Of a stretch of DNA of 64,000 bases, positions 34,704 to 48,639 are shown piece after piece (position 1 is the first letter of the stretch; each line of letters opens with the position of its first letter). The position numbers and the translations under genes are program-made. The notes under the pieces were generated by a model. It did no database searches and was not told where the DNA came from. It saw nothing but the letters and a program-made list of their open reading frames with translations. Location: positions 14,982,360-15,046,359 of the forward strand of contig JAPFBE010000003.1 in assembly GCA_034336665.1 (NCBI GenBank). Reading direction: 5' to 3'. Source of the stretch: Luscinia megarhynchos. Taxonomy: Eukaryota > Chordata > Aves > Passeriformes > Turdidae.

Positions 34704-37700
34704 GTACGGGGCGGGCGGGGGGGTGCTGCGGGGAAAGTTGTGAGGAGAGGACGGGGCCGGGAGTCCCAGTGCCGCCGTCGCTCAGGGGACGGGCAGAGTT
34801 TCCCCCCGCGAGGTTTTGGGGAGGGCAGCGGGCGGCAGCGGCCCGGCGGGGGCACTCGGCGGGCGCCGGCCCCTGCACGCCGCTGTCTCTCCGGGGCACT
34901 GACTCACGGCCGGCACCGGCTGGGACTCCCCCGCCCGCGCCGGGCTCGGGGCGTGTTTCCCGGGACCGGGCTGCTCCCGGCGCGCTCCCTCCCCTTCCGC
35001 CCCGTTCCCGGGAGGGAGTAACCTGCCTCCGCGGTGGCCGCCGGCTCGGGCGCTTTTGTTCCAGCGCGGTGTCTGGTTACTGTCACGGCGAGTTTCCTTT
35101 CCCAGGGCGGCCCCGCCGCCTCCGCCGGCGCGGCTCGGGGCGGGCAGGAGCGCCAGGCCTGCCCTCGCCTTGCCCGGTGCCCTCGCCTCGCTGTGGGTCC
35201 CCGTGTGGGTCCCCGCCCGGTGCCGCTGCCCCCTTACCTCGGCAGGATGGGGTTGCCGGCAGTTTCGCAAGCATTTGGGAAACCGCGGGGACGCGCACGG
35301 TGGCGAAGCACGGGTGAAGCTTTGTGCTCGGCGGCGTTGCCGGAACATCCCCGGGGTGCCGCGCTGTGTGTGTGGGTTTCCCGCTGTGGTAGCGGGGAGT
35401 GCGTGTTGTGCCTGTCCTTGTTAGGCAGGACGCGTGTCAGCTTCCCTAGGCTGGAATAATGAGAGCGCCTGGAAATTAGAGTCACTTGCAACCGAGGCCA
35501 TAAAAGCTTTCAACTATTTTAATTTTTTTCCTACTACTATTGGTTTGGATCTCTGTAAACCCTGAACCTACAGTTGTGCTGCTCCGCGAGTCCCTAGTAA
35601 CCCTCAGTGCGAGTGCTACTTTGTGACCAGATTCCGTCTGAAAAGAAGAAGCTGCTTCTGACAGTGCAGCTTCGACCTGAACCGGCTCCAGCTGATACGC
35701 AGCCAGGCTGCTTCAATGATGCTGATGTGGAACGGTGTGGACCCAGGCCAGCTCACAACTATTAGTCGCAAGGTTAGAACTCTCTCCTTAGTGAGACGAG
35801 CAAAGAGAGACCAATGCAGAGTTCCTGCAGTATCAGGATTTGTCCTTTTGATCTGTCTTATCATCTTTCTGCTGAAAATCACTGTATTTCAGGGAGTCAG
35901 GGGAACCTAGAGTTCCGAGTTTACAGGCACATACATCTTTTAAATTCTTCCCAGGTACTGTAGTTACTTTTAAATTCATGCTAGTTATTCACTGACTTCT
36001 GGAGTAGTGATCTTAGATGATTTTAGATTGGGAGTAGCTACAATAGTAGTGTGATGCTTGAGGGTGGGGCAGAAGGTGGTAGAGGAAAACACTTAGATGA
36101 ATCATTTAGAAAAAATAACTGTTGCTTTAGTCTTTGATGCTCACTGCATGTGGTCAAACTTCAGGGTACGTATGCTAGATAGGTAGAAAGATTATGTTAT
36201 TTGCAATGTGTGTACACGTGTGATTATACTTTGTTACTTGCTTTAGCATTTCAGACAGCATTTGTTTTTAAATTGCTGTCATAAACTTCTTGAAACAAGT
36301 GTATTTTGTCACTTTCTTAAAAATAATTAAACTTTTAAATTGACATGAGTCTACAGGAGTTTATCACCAAAAAATGTCTAGGACCACTAGTAAAACATGA
36401 AACAGCATGAACTGACAGGTTTGCACTCCAAGGCCCTAGTCTAGGATAAACAGTGCTTGACAAGACCAGGCTGCACCTGCAAAAGCTTCTCAGATGACAC
36501 TCAAAAAAGTTACTTAGAAAGGTTGCTTACATGAACTGACTATGTAAGAAAAGATTTATAGTAAAAATAGATAAGTTTAATTCAAATACATAGACAAGTG
36601 ACCTAAATACATAACTTAGATTTTTGATTTGCATGAGTTGTGTTTATCTGTAACATAGCAATATCCTAATTACAGACCCTATTCTGCAAGAGTGTCCTTG
36701 GGCAAAAATATTCTTCCATTTACCTGAAACTTACTGTGATTTCAGTCATAGTTTGATACTAATAATGTCTTAACTGTAGCTCTGAGTGAAGTATTTCTGC
36801 TAACCTCTCAGATTTGCTGGCACAGTTCTTGTAACACTGTATTATCTGCGTATGGAATTACAAATTTTTGAGCTCTAAAACTCAACTCAGACACTTCCCT
36901 TGTCTTAATGGCTTGTGGAGGTTTTAACTGACTTGATTTTTCATTTGTTTCCCAGTGCAAAACTGCAGTTACAGTGGTACCACCAAGGAGGTGATATTCT
37001 CTGATGGGTGAGCAAATTAGGAGGAGGATAGGATACCTTTAAATAGCTTTAATTTGTAAGTTTAGTTTGTAGTTAACCACAAACAGCTGCTGTAACTTAG
37101 GTGTACAGAACAGTAGAATATAATCTTTCTTAAAAAATAAAGCAGACAATATTTTTTAGATAAAATGTGGCTTTATGGTTTTCAAAAATAATTTTCAGGA
37201 TTTCTGTTTCTACAGGTGCAAATAGGTCAGTGATCCACATTGCGTCTCTGACAGCTTTTTCTATGTTTGAAGTTTTACACTATTTAAAAAATATTTTGTT
37301 TGTATAATATGTGGAGTTTCAGTTTCATGTTTTAAATCACGGAGCCTTTAAAGCTTGTGGAATGATGCTGTCTCTTATTGACTCAGTGTCTACTCAGGAT
37401 TCATAATAAGCATAGGTTTGTTTTTCAGGGTGAGAATATGCCTATTATTGCAAGTCATCTGCTTTCGAGCAAATTAAGTATTGATGATTTGAGTTTGCAG
37501 TTGAATGCCTGAATAACTAGCTTGATCCTTTGATCTGTACTTCCAGCTATGCATATTAGTATCAACTGGAGGAGAATGAATACAGTTATGGCAGCCAAAT
37601 TTTGGACATTATTATCTTGAAAGAACTGGCCATCATAAGGAGATGCCATTTGCTAGACTTTCTGGGAAGCATTTGTGACAGCCATAGTTAGGAGTTTTAA

Positions 37701-40700
37701 TTTAGGTGCTCTGAATTGGCTGTGGAGAAAGTTCTTTTTTTTTCCTACTGCTCTTGACAGGGTTTATGGTCACTTGTTCAGGTGTTTAAAATAGATGGTA
37801 TGAATCTTCCTTCACAAGTTTATTTGGTTTATATTCTGTATCCAAGATTATTTGAACTTTGCATAAGACAAGGCGTGCTAGCATTTAACAGTCACACTGA
37901 TACTTTAAAGAAACTAGTATTATGTAAATTTTGCTTCGTAGTTTAATTCTGATTGTCAGTGTGACATTATGTCCATATATATTTATGGTCTGGCAGCTGA
38001 AATTTGTTGGATGTCTTGCCACCTGTAGCCTTGAGCCCATGGTTGTGATTGTCTCTTCACATTCTGTACTTTGTAATCAGTGTTGTACTTGTCTTCCACA
38101 GGAACAAGCCTATATTTGCAGTCATTTCTGGTATAGCCAACACAGGTAAATAGTTAAAGCTGAAGTAGGATCACCTAAATGGACTGGTCTGTGGGGATTT
38201 TGGAGACTATCCATTGTCTCTCCATTATAGACAAAATTATGTGCAGCGCTCAGTTGTTGCTTCTCACGCATAACTGCTGTTAGCGCAGTGCATTCTGAAG
38301 TCTGAATTTTTTGCTGACTTGTGGGGTGACGTTTTCTTGTACTGAGTTAAAAATGGGAATTGGAAATTTCATTCTCTTTTAAATAAGCAGTATACACTAT
38401 ATTCCACAAACTGCTGTGGTAGATAACAGATCTTATATATATGTAAATACTGTCTTGAGAAACACATCATCTGCATGAAAAGTGTTGGGGGGGCATGTTC
38501 AGATTTTTTATATCCTTATTGGTCCATTTTACCTGCTTTGTTTTTCAGTTAACACAATCCTAGTCCATGACACAGTAATTATGTCCCGTGGTCAACTGAG
38601 TGGGGCAGGAGAAGGCAGGAGCTTTAATTTGTTGAATTCAGTACCTTCATGCACTACTGAGTGCTCTCTGCAGCTCTTGGTTTCCTTGTAAAGGTGTTGA
38701 GTTTAACTATTTTGAATGTTTCTCTTATGACATCAGCAGTTCTTATCTTGTTATTGTTTTGTTTGTTGTAGTGTAGGCAATATTTCTTACCCCAGCTGGG
38801 ACATGTAACACAAAGTAGATGTAAGCAGATTGACACATTTAAAGGCGTGTCTGTTATCTTTGAATTGGTTGTGGTCTGTCACAGTGACTGTAGCTTGTCA
38901 TTTGAAATGCTTGATTTAAAGTCACAATGATACATAGACTGAGGTGGGCGTTTAATTATTTCTGCATATGAAAAATATTAGCTTTGTGTGTTGACTGATC
39001 TTGGCAGTTGGCAGATCTACCAGCTTTAAGAACTTATTCAAGATATTGGTTTGGAGTTGTGTATTTTTTTTCTGTGGCACTTGGTTGGAGGGGGTGTTTT
39101 GTTTTGGGTTTGAGGCTTTTTTTTGTTTGGGTTCTTTTTTTTAACATATATAATTCATAGCCGTATTCTAATAGTGAAACTTTTAAGCAGTTTTTCAGGC
39201 CAGAGTAGATTCCTATAATTGATTTCCTTTTTTCAATCTTGGTGACTTTCAAGAGGAGAACAATTTAATCAGTAAAACTGGAAAACGTTAGAATCCCTTG
39301 GGGGACCTTTTAAGTTTGGATGAAGTGGTTGAGTACCACAGTTGCTGTGCTATATGCTTGCGTACGTGATACCATGCTACTTATTCTCTCCTTATTCCCT
39401 GGAATAAGATTAAATGCCTCACGCATTGGAAATAGGGGGGAAAAAATCCTATGTAACAGATGGGAAAATGAGTCTCAACAGCTTAGTGACCCCATCTAGC
39501 ATCATTCATGGAATCTGTTCTAGAACTACATGAACTCTGATTTCTTGGGACCTACTCCAGTGCCTTGACCACAAAATTGCTGCTAGTTAGTTCCTATCAT
39601 TAAGAGTTAACATATGTTGCCTTTGATGCAAGAAACCTCTGTAGTGTGCTTAATGCTCCACTTAACTATTTTTGGGGGAAATGTGCTACCATATTTTTTT
39701 ATTATTAACTTATTTATTTATTCAGTGAAGCCATTAAATTGTGTATAAGTGAGTATGTATCTTAAAAATATGTTATTATTGTCTAGGTCTGTTTCCTGAC
39801 ACTTTCTAAGTTTAAATTAAAATAAATGTTAAAAGAAATCCAAGCATTAATTTATTGAAACTTACTTAGCTATATGCAGATGTTGTGTAGAAATAGTATT
39901 TTGTGATTTTAAATATCCAACAATACATGTCTTGCAAATTCAAAAGGTGAGGATTTTAGGATGTAAATATTATTTGAATTATTTCTTGCATAACATGTTT
40001 TCCAAAATTAGTTACTGTTAGAACTTAGACTTACTTGTGAAACCATGCTTTTCGCTTCATGGGGATTCTTTCTCCTCCTGTCTTCCTGTAGCTGACTTTT
40101 GTTATAAAGTCACTTCAGAAATCCTGAATTTTAGAAAATAGTGATGTTGTTGCACGGCTTATTCTCTCTTCTTAGCAGAATGTAGCAAAATAATAAATTA
40201 TAAAATAAGTGTAAAGAGTAATGCGTTAGTTCACTGCAATATTAAATTTCACTGTTTGAATTTATCATGTAGTCTGAGAAACCAGCTCACATCTGAAAAC
40301 CTTGCTGTGCCTGCTGGCTGCCCTGTTCATAGGGGAAGCGCCTGGCACGTCCTCCCTGCGTGCCTCCCATCCTTTGGCAGGAGCCCAGGAAGGCACAGGG
40401 CATTTCCATGGGCCTGGGACTGCAGGAGGCAGGGAAGGTGAGGTGCACTTGCCTTCTCATGCAAATGCAGTCTTAGTAATAAAAGTTGTACACTCTCAAG
40501 TGCCAAAGTCACCCTTAAGATTGTATGCAAGCAGAAGGAATTCCTTCTATTTTTCAGGTGTGCAGCAGTGGTTGGATATATTGAGGCAGGTGATTTCTAA
40601 TGTGTGTATTTCTTCCTCTTCTTTGTAGCAGATGAACAGAGATTAGGTGCTGTGGGGTTCTTTTGCTTTGTTTTACTAAAGCTGCTGAATTAATGTGTTA

Positions 40701-43700
40701 AGTGTAATCGTTTACTACCCATCCACTTGTACAGGTAGAAAACTAAATGAGACTTTGTCTTCCCTGTCTTTTTCTTATTTTCTTGGGTTGTTGGTTGGTT
40801 TGGGTTTTTTTGTGAACACGTGACCACACATGATTTGGAGCTCATTTTAGCTTTATGGACTGCTTGTCCAAGACAAAGATTTTATAACAGTATATGTACA
40901 GCATCTTGAGTAATGTTGTGGCACTTGCTTGACTTCAAGATGAATTAATTCAGAGAATTAAACTTGCTGAGAGCTGCAAACCTTTTTACTATTCTTTTCT
41001 AACGTGGCACAGTGCTGGACAAATGCCAGCTCAGGAAAGCCTTGCAGTGCAGGAAAGGGGGCTACTTTTCTGTATTGTTAAACTGTACTCTTGAGTCATA
41101 CTACATGGGAAGAGGGTGGCAAAGTATAGGGTTTACAAAATCACATAAAATTGCCCAAGTATCCTAACTTGAAGACGTTTGGCTTTGTACCTAAATTATT
41201 TGCAAGTTAATGGCTTTTATCTGAGGTTGTCTACAGAGAGGCAAGTTTCAACATCCTGTTGTTTCTTTTAATACTCAGCAAAGGAAGAAGTCAGTCACCT
41301 TAGACAATAAAATTGAGAATAAATTATGTGATATTCATGGAACTTAAGTTAACAAAGTTTAATATAAAAAATACTTGTGGGATTTTTATTTTTTTTTTAA
41401 TAAGGAGCTTTTAACACTTACATGTACTATTTCTAACAGTGTATGCAAAATGTTTTGGATAAGTGTTATAAGAGAAGAGCCAGAGAAGTCCAAGATGATG
41501 GCTCGTTTCTGCTATTTACATCTAGTAAATTTTAAGCGGGTCAGGATTTAGGTAAGTGCTTTGGATCTGTGTGGCTTCACAGCTCAGAAGTTAGGCCACA
41601 AGTCATTAATTCAGATCCTATTAAAGCCTTATATTTTATTTAAGCACTGGAATAGATTGTGAAAACTCCTGAAGATTTAAGAAGGGCTTAGACATAAATG
41701 TCTTGTGAGCAGCATTGTAGGAATAGCTGATCATGCTTTGGTGCATGGAGATATGTCAGATGACCTCTTAAGGTCTTCTTAGTGTATTTTCAACTATTTT
41801 TTTTGCAGACCTACAAATTTTTTTCTCAGAGTAGCTCATTGCAGCTTAGAATAGCAAGTTTGAGTGCGCACAGATCGAAAGGTTTCTTTTTTTACCAAAC
41901 GCCACACAGCCTTGTGGCAGATTTGTTACAAGTGTTTCAGTGGGATTGCTACATTCTGTGCTGCTTTGAAGCTAGCCAGAAGCATTGTCACAGCTTCACT
42001 CTATCCAGGGACCTCGTGGTTCCTGGGCTTTGCCAATTGAGAGTCCCTTGGAAACACCAGAGAGGAAGAGCTCATTTCTATATATACCCAGTGTTTTAAT
42101 GGCTAAAGAACAAATAATGCTGGAAGTTCTTGTGTTTAAATCCAATAACTGCAGTTGTTGGGTAAGTCTGGAAGTTTTGGTAGTTGACAACTAGAAGAAG
42201 CTTCATCACCTATGTTACTCACTGGCATGTTAAGACTTCCACATAACAACTTGTAAAGGATCTGATTCAGATGTCTTATCTCTTTTTGCTTACTTGGGTC
42301 CTCAAAGCATCATTCTGCACTGAGTTTAATTCTTGATTTAACTCTTAAGTCTTAATTAATTGCTAAGTCTAAGAATATAATATTTTTTGTCTTTACTGAG
42401 TTTTATGGTTCTGCTACAAGGCACCAATTACGTGGAAAAGCAAATAGTTGCCAAGTCTACTGAGCTCTGTTCATAGTATAAGAACAGCTTACTAATTTAT
42501 ATGCTAAATTCCAGTATTAATAATTAGGAAATGTTGAGTTTAATGGCAGAAAAATTATTCCAAAAGATGCAATTAGTATCAGTTTCATAAAGGGTTTTTA
42601 AATAGCTGACAGACCTAGTTGAGGAAAAAAGTTAAAATATTTACCAGAAAGAATACTTAAACATCCTGAAATCGTCTAACAATAGTCTAAATGCAAAGGA
42701 GAGATATTCTGAGGGTGGAAGAAGGTATATAATATGAAAGAAGGTCTGGGGATAAACATAATGCCCTTCAGAAGAAAAATCCTTTTAGACTGTAGAAAAG
42801 AATAAAGTCTTTAGCAAGGTAGGTCCGAAACAGTGGAACTTTGATTTGCAAACAGAATGTAGGAGTGGAGATGCTAAACTAGATCTAAAAACTTCAAGTG
42901 TGTACTGTATATCATATTACTGATGAAACTAAGGAGAAAATAGAGAAAATTAGTACAATCGAAAACATAATGATTTGCCCACTTGATATTTTAATTGATA
43001 TGGTTTGGATACATGTAAGAACATGTAATTGGAATTACAGTTACCTGATATTATTATTAAAACAAAATATCCTGTCCCAGATTGCTAAGTCCTAATTGTA
43101 TCTATGGGGTGCTAGGTGCTGTTTTGTACATACAAAATTGCCCATCTGGGTCCAGTGCTAATCAGAAAGGTAGATGTGAGAAACATTAGGTTTATTGTGC
43201 AGATGGGTTTTGCCAGACTTCTGAGACAAATTGGATTTCTTGCAGTAAATGTTAGAACCATAATTTAGGGAAAAAAGTGGCATTATGACTTGCAGATCAA
43301 TATATAACTGTAGTATGTAAAGTGCAGGATATTCAGTACTTCAAAGGAAGTGGTTAATGCATTGTGGGGGGGATGTGGGCTACATTTCTTGGTGTACTTC
43401 TTTTTTGCAAAGGGTTTGGTATGACCGTGTTTTCTTGATGCCAGTATCTAACATATGATGCTACTTGTGACCTTGTCATCCCTTCAGTGTGGTTTTTTTA
43501 TGGGTGTGCATTACTAGTCCAGATTTTAAATAATTTCAATTTTAAAAAAGCTTTCTTTAAACTGTCCTTCTGACAGGAAATTCCTAGGAGTTCTTATATC
43601 CTGAGAGTTCAGTGGGTTGAAATCTGTAATTTTTGGTTGCTAGAAATATTGATGATTGATTGACTTTTGTGTCAGATCATATGGGGGACATTCATGTACC

Positions 43701-46700
43701 AGCTGCCTGATAAAGATTCCCTGGTGTCTGTCTGCTTTATACCTAGTAGAGAACCTGTAGGATCTCTGTGTTCCTGTCCGTGTAGCTTCAGGAACACTGC
43801 TGGAACCCAGCTGTGTTTGGGTATTGATTCCTACTAATTTGGTAGATATGGTAAGAGATTTAAAAGCTTTGGGTAAACAAATTTTCTGCCTTAATTAATA
43901 TGGCATTTTGCACTGGAAAGCAGAATAGGAAGTTGCATCAGAGGGGATTGGAAGACCATTTTGTCAGTTGCCTTTATAAGGGATGTGCACCCTCCTTTCC
44001 CTGGCAGAAACTGATTGTTGATTCTGTGGACCTTTTCTGTTATTTTTCTTATACTTCTTTTGTGTCACTGTCTGAAATATGTTGTACTTTTGGAAGCAGA
44101 GTGCTGGGAATAGCCAGATCTTGGATCAGTTCTGCTTACTTAGTTGTCCTGATATTGGAGGCAAGCACCTTTTTTTGTCTTTTGAATGAGACTAATCTGA
44201 CAATGTGAAAGATATATATTCAGCCTTCTCTTAGTCTGTATTCATCAGACTATTATATCTACTCCCAGTCTGTTATGTCATCGAGGCATGCCCTTGGTGC
44301 TAGCTAAGTACTAGAGGGAGTCTACACCCAGCAAAACAAAATGTTTATTTGCTCACCCCTTAAGCACACTGCTGACCTCCTCACTCACGCTGGTTTAGGT
44401 AGTGCCATTTCCAGCAGGAACCTTTGAGCTGTACATTTTAACTCCTAAGAAAGGCTGTGTGCTTTGTAGCCTTTCTGAATACACAGCTGCTTTCCATTTA
44501 ATGGTATATACCAGCAAACCATAAATCATATATACATATTCTTCTTTACCTTACATGGCTCAGACTGTTCTGAGAAAAACTGGTTCTACCATCCAGTGAT
44601 TCCTGTAGCATAATCATTGCTTGGGTAGACCTGTTTAAAAAGATCTTGCTAATCCAGTGCTCTGGCTCACACATGACTGCATGGTGCTCATGCTGATTTC
44701 TTGAGTTTGTTCCGAGTTCCAGTGAGTGTGTTTTTAACGCGTTGCTTGAGTTCAGCTGAAAAGTAACTGTAAGGACTGCAGGATTAAACAGGAAAACCAG
44801 ATTGTGCAAAACAGTTTATTTGTTTTGCAGAAGTTTGCTGTGGTTTTTCTGGTTGATTATTGAGAAAGTCAGTGAGATTGAAGATTAGAACCTTTTTAAA
44901 AACATAGGTTGGTCTTGCTTTTTTGTCTTTGAAGGGAGGCTTGTATGAAGTTTCGGAGAGTGATTTTCACTTCCAACTGGTTTCAGTTGTCTTAAAATAG
45001 TAAATGTGGAAACTTAAAGTTATTATGTGATACGTTCTTACTTAACCTGCAGTTAATGCACATTATTTAGTAGAATGATTATTCTAGCAGGAATCACCAT
45101 TTCTGAAAATCTGCATGTGGAGTGGAGTCAGTGTAGAGCACATGGTTTTGATATACAAATTTCCCTATTTTAGGCCCCAGAGTTTAGCCATTGTTGTTTT
45201 TAGGACATTATAGACTCCTCCCTTCCAGCTAAAGTCAATTATTTTATTTGTTCTACTGATTTTTTTTCTTTTTTTTTTCCCCCGAAGGAAGCTGTCTTAT
45301 AACATGAACAGAATGTAGAGGTGTGCAGCTAAAATACATATGTGAATTTGTCATAAATTTGAGAAAAGGGGAAGTATGTGACTTGTGGCCTTGATAGTAA
45401 TGATATATATATATATACTCAATATGTTTCCCTGTAAACAACCTTTACTAAAAACATTCATTTCTGTTAGTTAGCTAAGCTGGTATTTTTCTGGTCTTCT
45501 ATTTGCTAACATCAGCTTTTTTTTTTTAATCTTAAGGAAGGATAGTACAATACAATATTCACTGCCTGTACACTATAAGTAAAAGATATTACAGTGTGGG
45601 GATTGTGGGCTTTTTGGAGAATCATCTTACCAAATTACCCTTTGCTGTACAGATAGGTTGTATTGACTGCCCTTAACTGAGACAGCTTTTAAAGATTATA
45701 TTTACTGCTGTAGTGATTTATAGCATATGCCACTGATTTCTTGCTAGTCCTTCATCATGGAAAGATGAATTTTGGAGTAGACCAGAGTCATGCCAGAAAT
45801 CTCTAGTATCTTCCTGAAGCCAGGAAATATGAGAAAATAGTACTGCTACTGTGTGCCAGATGTCTGCACTAGAAAGACAATCAGAAAACCCAGCCATCTA
45901 AACAAAACAACCAGGAAACAAGCAAACCTAAAGAAAACCTCTTCAAAAAAACTCAACCCACCTGTGTCATTTGGAAAATCCATGATTCCTATAATTAAGT
46001 TTTTTCCAGCTGCATTTTTATGGAAAAAAAAAATGCTCAGGAGAGAAGTTGCCAGGGAGCTGGTAATCACCTGATTGAACATTCAATGTGCTTGCAATAT
46101 TTGAAAATTAGAATTCATAAGTGGTTAGGATTTAGTCTGTCACATATGAAAGACTCTCCTCTAGCCATATGCAAGGTAGAAGATTCTATTGATCAGAAGC
46201 TGTTACAGAAGAATGCTAGGAAGGTTGTGAAGAATTCTGCTAAAAAACTGAGTAGTGGGAAGGAAGGGGTGGAATGAAGGTAAAATCCATGAATTTCTGG
46301 GCACCTTTTGTTAACTTTCTGACATCTATACATGTATGTAACTTTTAAGTAAATTAGAATTTGAAAAAATTGATTAATTAGACTTTGGGTTCTCTAGGGA
46401 AACTGTACAAATGAACTCAAAGTTTGTCTCCAATGGTAATGGAAACTGGTAACCATTTTTAATAGTTTTTAATTTGTTTTTAAAATAATATTGAATTGCT
46501 GTTAACTTTAGGAGCAAATGAAGAATTAATGCCCTAAGAGGTCATGCCCTGTACCATAACTTAGGAAATACATGCTTTTCCTTACAGCTTGCTATTTGTC
46601 ATGTTTGTTGTGCAAGCAAAGTCATTCAGTCTTTCAGGGAAAAATATCTCTCCGAAATTCTCCAAGTATAGTATCACTGTCAAGAAAAAGAAAGCCTTTG

Positions 46701-47296
46701 TTGACCAACAAGGTGTTTAAGATTTTTTTAAAAATCTTTGTCTAAATTTCAAATTCAAAAGGCTTTTTCTGTATGGCTTGTTGGAATGGCCCTTGGGAAA
46801 GTGCAGAAAGTGGTAAATGCTGTAAAATTGTAAAATTAGAATTGCATTCTATGCTTTTTCTAAGTCCATATTGTAGTTATAAATTTTTCTTGAGGTAGAA
46901 TAAGGGCTGACTTGCTATGTAAGTTCATGTTCTTAGAAGGAACCTGTTTCTCTGTTCATTTTGTGTTTGCCATTCAATCTTCATCAGGTTTAACTGTTTT
47001 GCAGAAATTGTAGTAATGTAAAATAATGTCTAGCTGTGTAGTAGTGAGGTTTCAAATGCCAGGTGCTTTTATATATTTCTTATTGTGACTTCATCCAGGT
47101 TGAGAATACATGAGGATCAAAGCAAGAGCGGCATTACGTGCCAGCAATAGTGAGCATTCCATGTTTGCTTTCAATTACCTGCTTTTGTAGAATATGGAGA
47201 AGAGAGTACAGTAACATGCTATGGAAGCCTATCTCCCATATGTTTGTTTCTGTACTTGGATTCAGTATTTATTTTCACTTTGTGTCTTTTTTACAG
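34704..47296 (+). other. RPS6KA3 intron 1
   Basis: The donor is gtacgg at 34,704 and the acceptor is ttttttacag ending at 47,296. The first 750 bases belong to the CpG island. The rest is AT-rich and, on the + strand, visibly richer in T than A. It contains a short (AT)n run (45,403-45,417), a GC-rich patch at about 40,300-40,440 and several poly-T runs. I see no nested gene. The frames open here (up to about 105 codons) have no family features. No clear CR1 or LTR copy is recognisable. Confidence 0.85.
45403..45417 (+). repeat. (AT)7 microsatellite
   Basis: Seven AT units plus one A, in intron 1. Confidence 0.9.
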
Positions 47297-47353
47297 AATG
47301 GACAGCAAATTGTGGATGAACCTATGGGAGAAGATGATATCAATCAACAAACT
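47297..47353 (+). CDS. RPS6KA3 coding exon 2
   Basis: Nineteen codons, NGQQIVDEPMGEDDINQQT, between an acceptor (tgtgtcttttttacag) and a consensus donor (gtaagta at 47,354). It is phase 0 at both ends. The human counterpart is NGQQIMDEPMGEEEINPQT, so 15 of 19 residues are identical and the two acidic changes (E to D) are conservative. This acidic leader precedes the conserved EE(V/G)xIKEI segment, which would begin on the next exon outside the window. Skipping this exon would keep the reading frame. Confidence 0.96.
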
Positions 47354-48639
47354 GTAAGTAAAAGATGGCTGTAATAAAAACAGTACAATATTGGAGCACA
47401 CTGACATCACTTAATTCATAGGCAGTTTGCCACTATTGTTTTGTTATTTGAGTTTACTAGACATGGGGTGTACTCTCAGATCTTAATATTTTTGAGAGAG
47501 GTTTTTTTTCTCACTAACTCGGGTCTAGTTTGGTATCCTACTGTTCTCAAAACTCATTCCTCAGCTTTCAATACTGTTTCAGGGAAGGTCAAGTGTGAGG
47601 AACAACTGTGAAAGTGTAGTTTCCATTGTGCTTGTTATTAAAAGGCATTCATCAAAGGAATTCTTAACCTAGGCCTCTTAAGAATAGAGATTGTTACTAG
47701 AGGATCAGTGAACTTTCCTGACTGTGATAATTTTTAAAGTTCCTTGTTTTCATGTCAAACTTGCAGTTTACAAAATTTTATAATGTGAAGACACTGAGCT
47801 CAGTTTTCTTGTTGCAATGCCTGTGAATTTTGTCAAATATGAAGTTTACCTGTACTTTTGTGTTAGAGAGTTAGAGCTGAATATTAAGTGTGGTGATAAA
47901 TGGCTTTGACAATAAAAACATAAATTTTTGAAACTCCATGTTTTGTTAGACTTCAGGGTTCATACGCTGCTGTTGCATGTTGTGCAGACTTCAGGTTGTA
48001 AGTAGATGGTCAGTCTATATAGTATGGATATAATTGGAGCACCATAGCAGTTTCTATCTGCTGAAATTGTGCACAGAGAGAGTTGAGATAGTAAGTTGCT
48101 TTTTCCATCTTCAAATGTACCCATAATAGATGTAGCTCTTAAGCTGACATGAAAACTGGGTGACTGCAAGCCTGCATTGTATAGCTGCTCTTGGTTCCTC
48201 CTCATAGCATCAAGGCTCTGCTGTATGTACCACAAGATGAAGAAATGAGGCAACTGCTGACAGGTGACTGAAGCAGTGCAGTGTTAACAGTAAGAAAAGA
48301 ACAGTAATTGTGTGCTTAGAAGGCAACACTAGGAGATCGTTTGTTCTGATATTGTGCATAATATGGACTACAATGCTTACTTGAATTCTTGTGTAAGCTA
48401 GAACATATCTTTGGGAAAGGGTTCAGTTTTTTTGGTTTTTTTTTTTGACTTATGCCATTGCTTGATTATTTCCTTGTTTTGAGTCTGTAACTTAACTGTT
48501 GTGTTTGATTTACAAGGCAAGGTTTTGGTGGGGAGGGTTGATCTCTGTGAGAAGGGGTCAGGTGGTTTGCACCACCATGTAGGACAGAGTCAGGTTCAAC
48601 CAACATTAAAATGGGCCCATCACTGGCCTAAGCTAGGCC

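Larger units (their letters stand above)
34215..35470. promoter_or_regulatory. CpG island at the RPS6KA3 promoter
   Basis: GC content and CpG frequency rise abruptly at about 34,215 and fall at about 35,470. The island covers the presumed transcription start, 5' UTR, coding exon 1 and the first part of intron 1. This is the usual arrangement for a broadly expressed vertebrate gene. Long frames open on both strands here (up to 245 codons on -) are expected in GC-rich DNA, where stop codons are scarce, and I do not call them as genes. Edges were judged by eye. Confidence 0.9.

Noticed and set aside
34162..34899. 245-codon - strand open frame, plus other long frames on both strands between 34,025 and 35,459
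   Set aside because: They lie in the CpG island, where GC-rich DNA rarely contains stop codons. The peptides are Arg/Pro/Ala/Gly-rich in every frame and match no family. The real coding exon here is only 72 bases.
43900..44208. 102-codon + strand frame in intron 1
   Set aside because: No domain or exon-border support. It is within the length expected by chance over a 12-kb intron.
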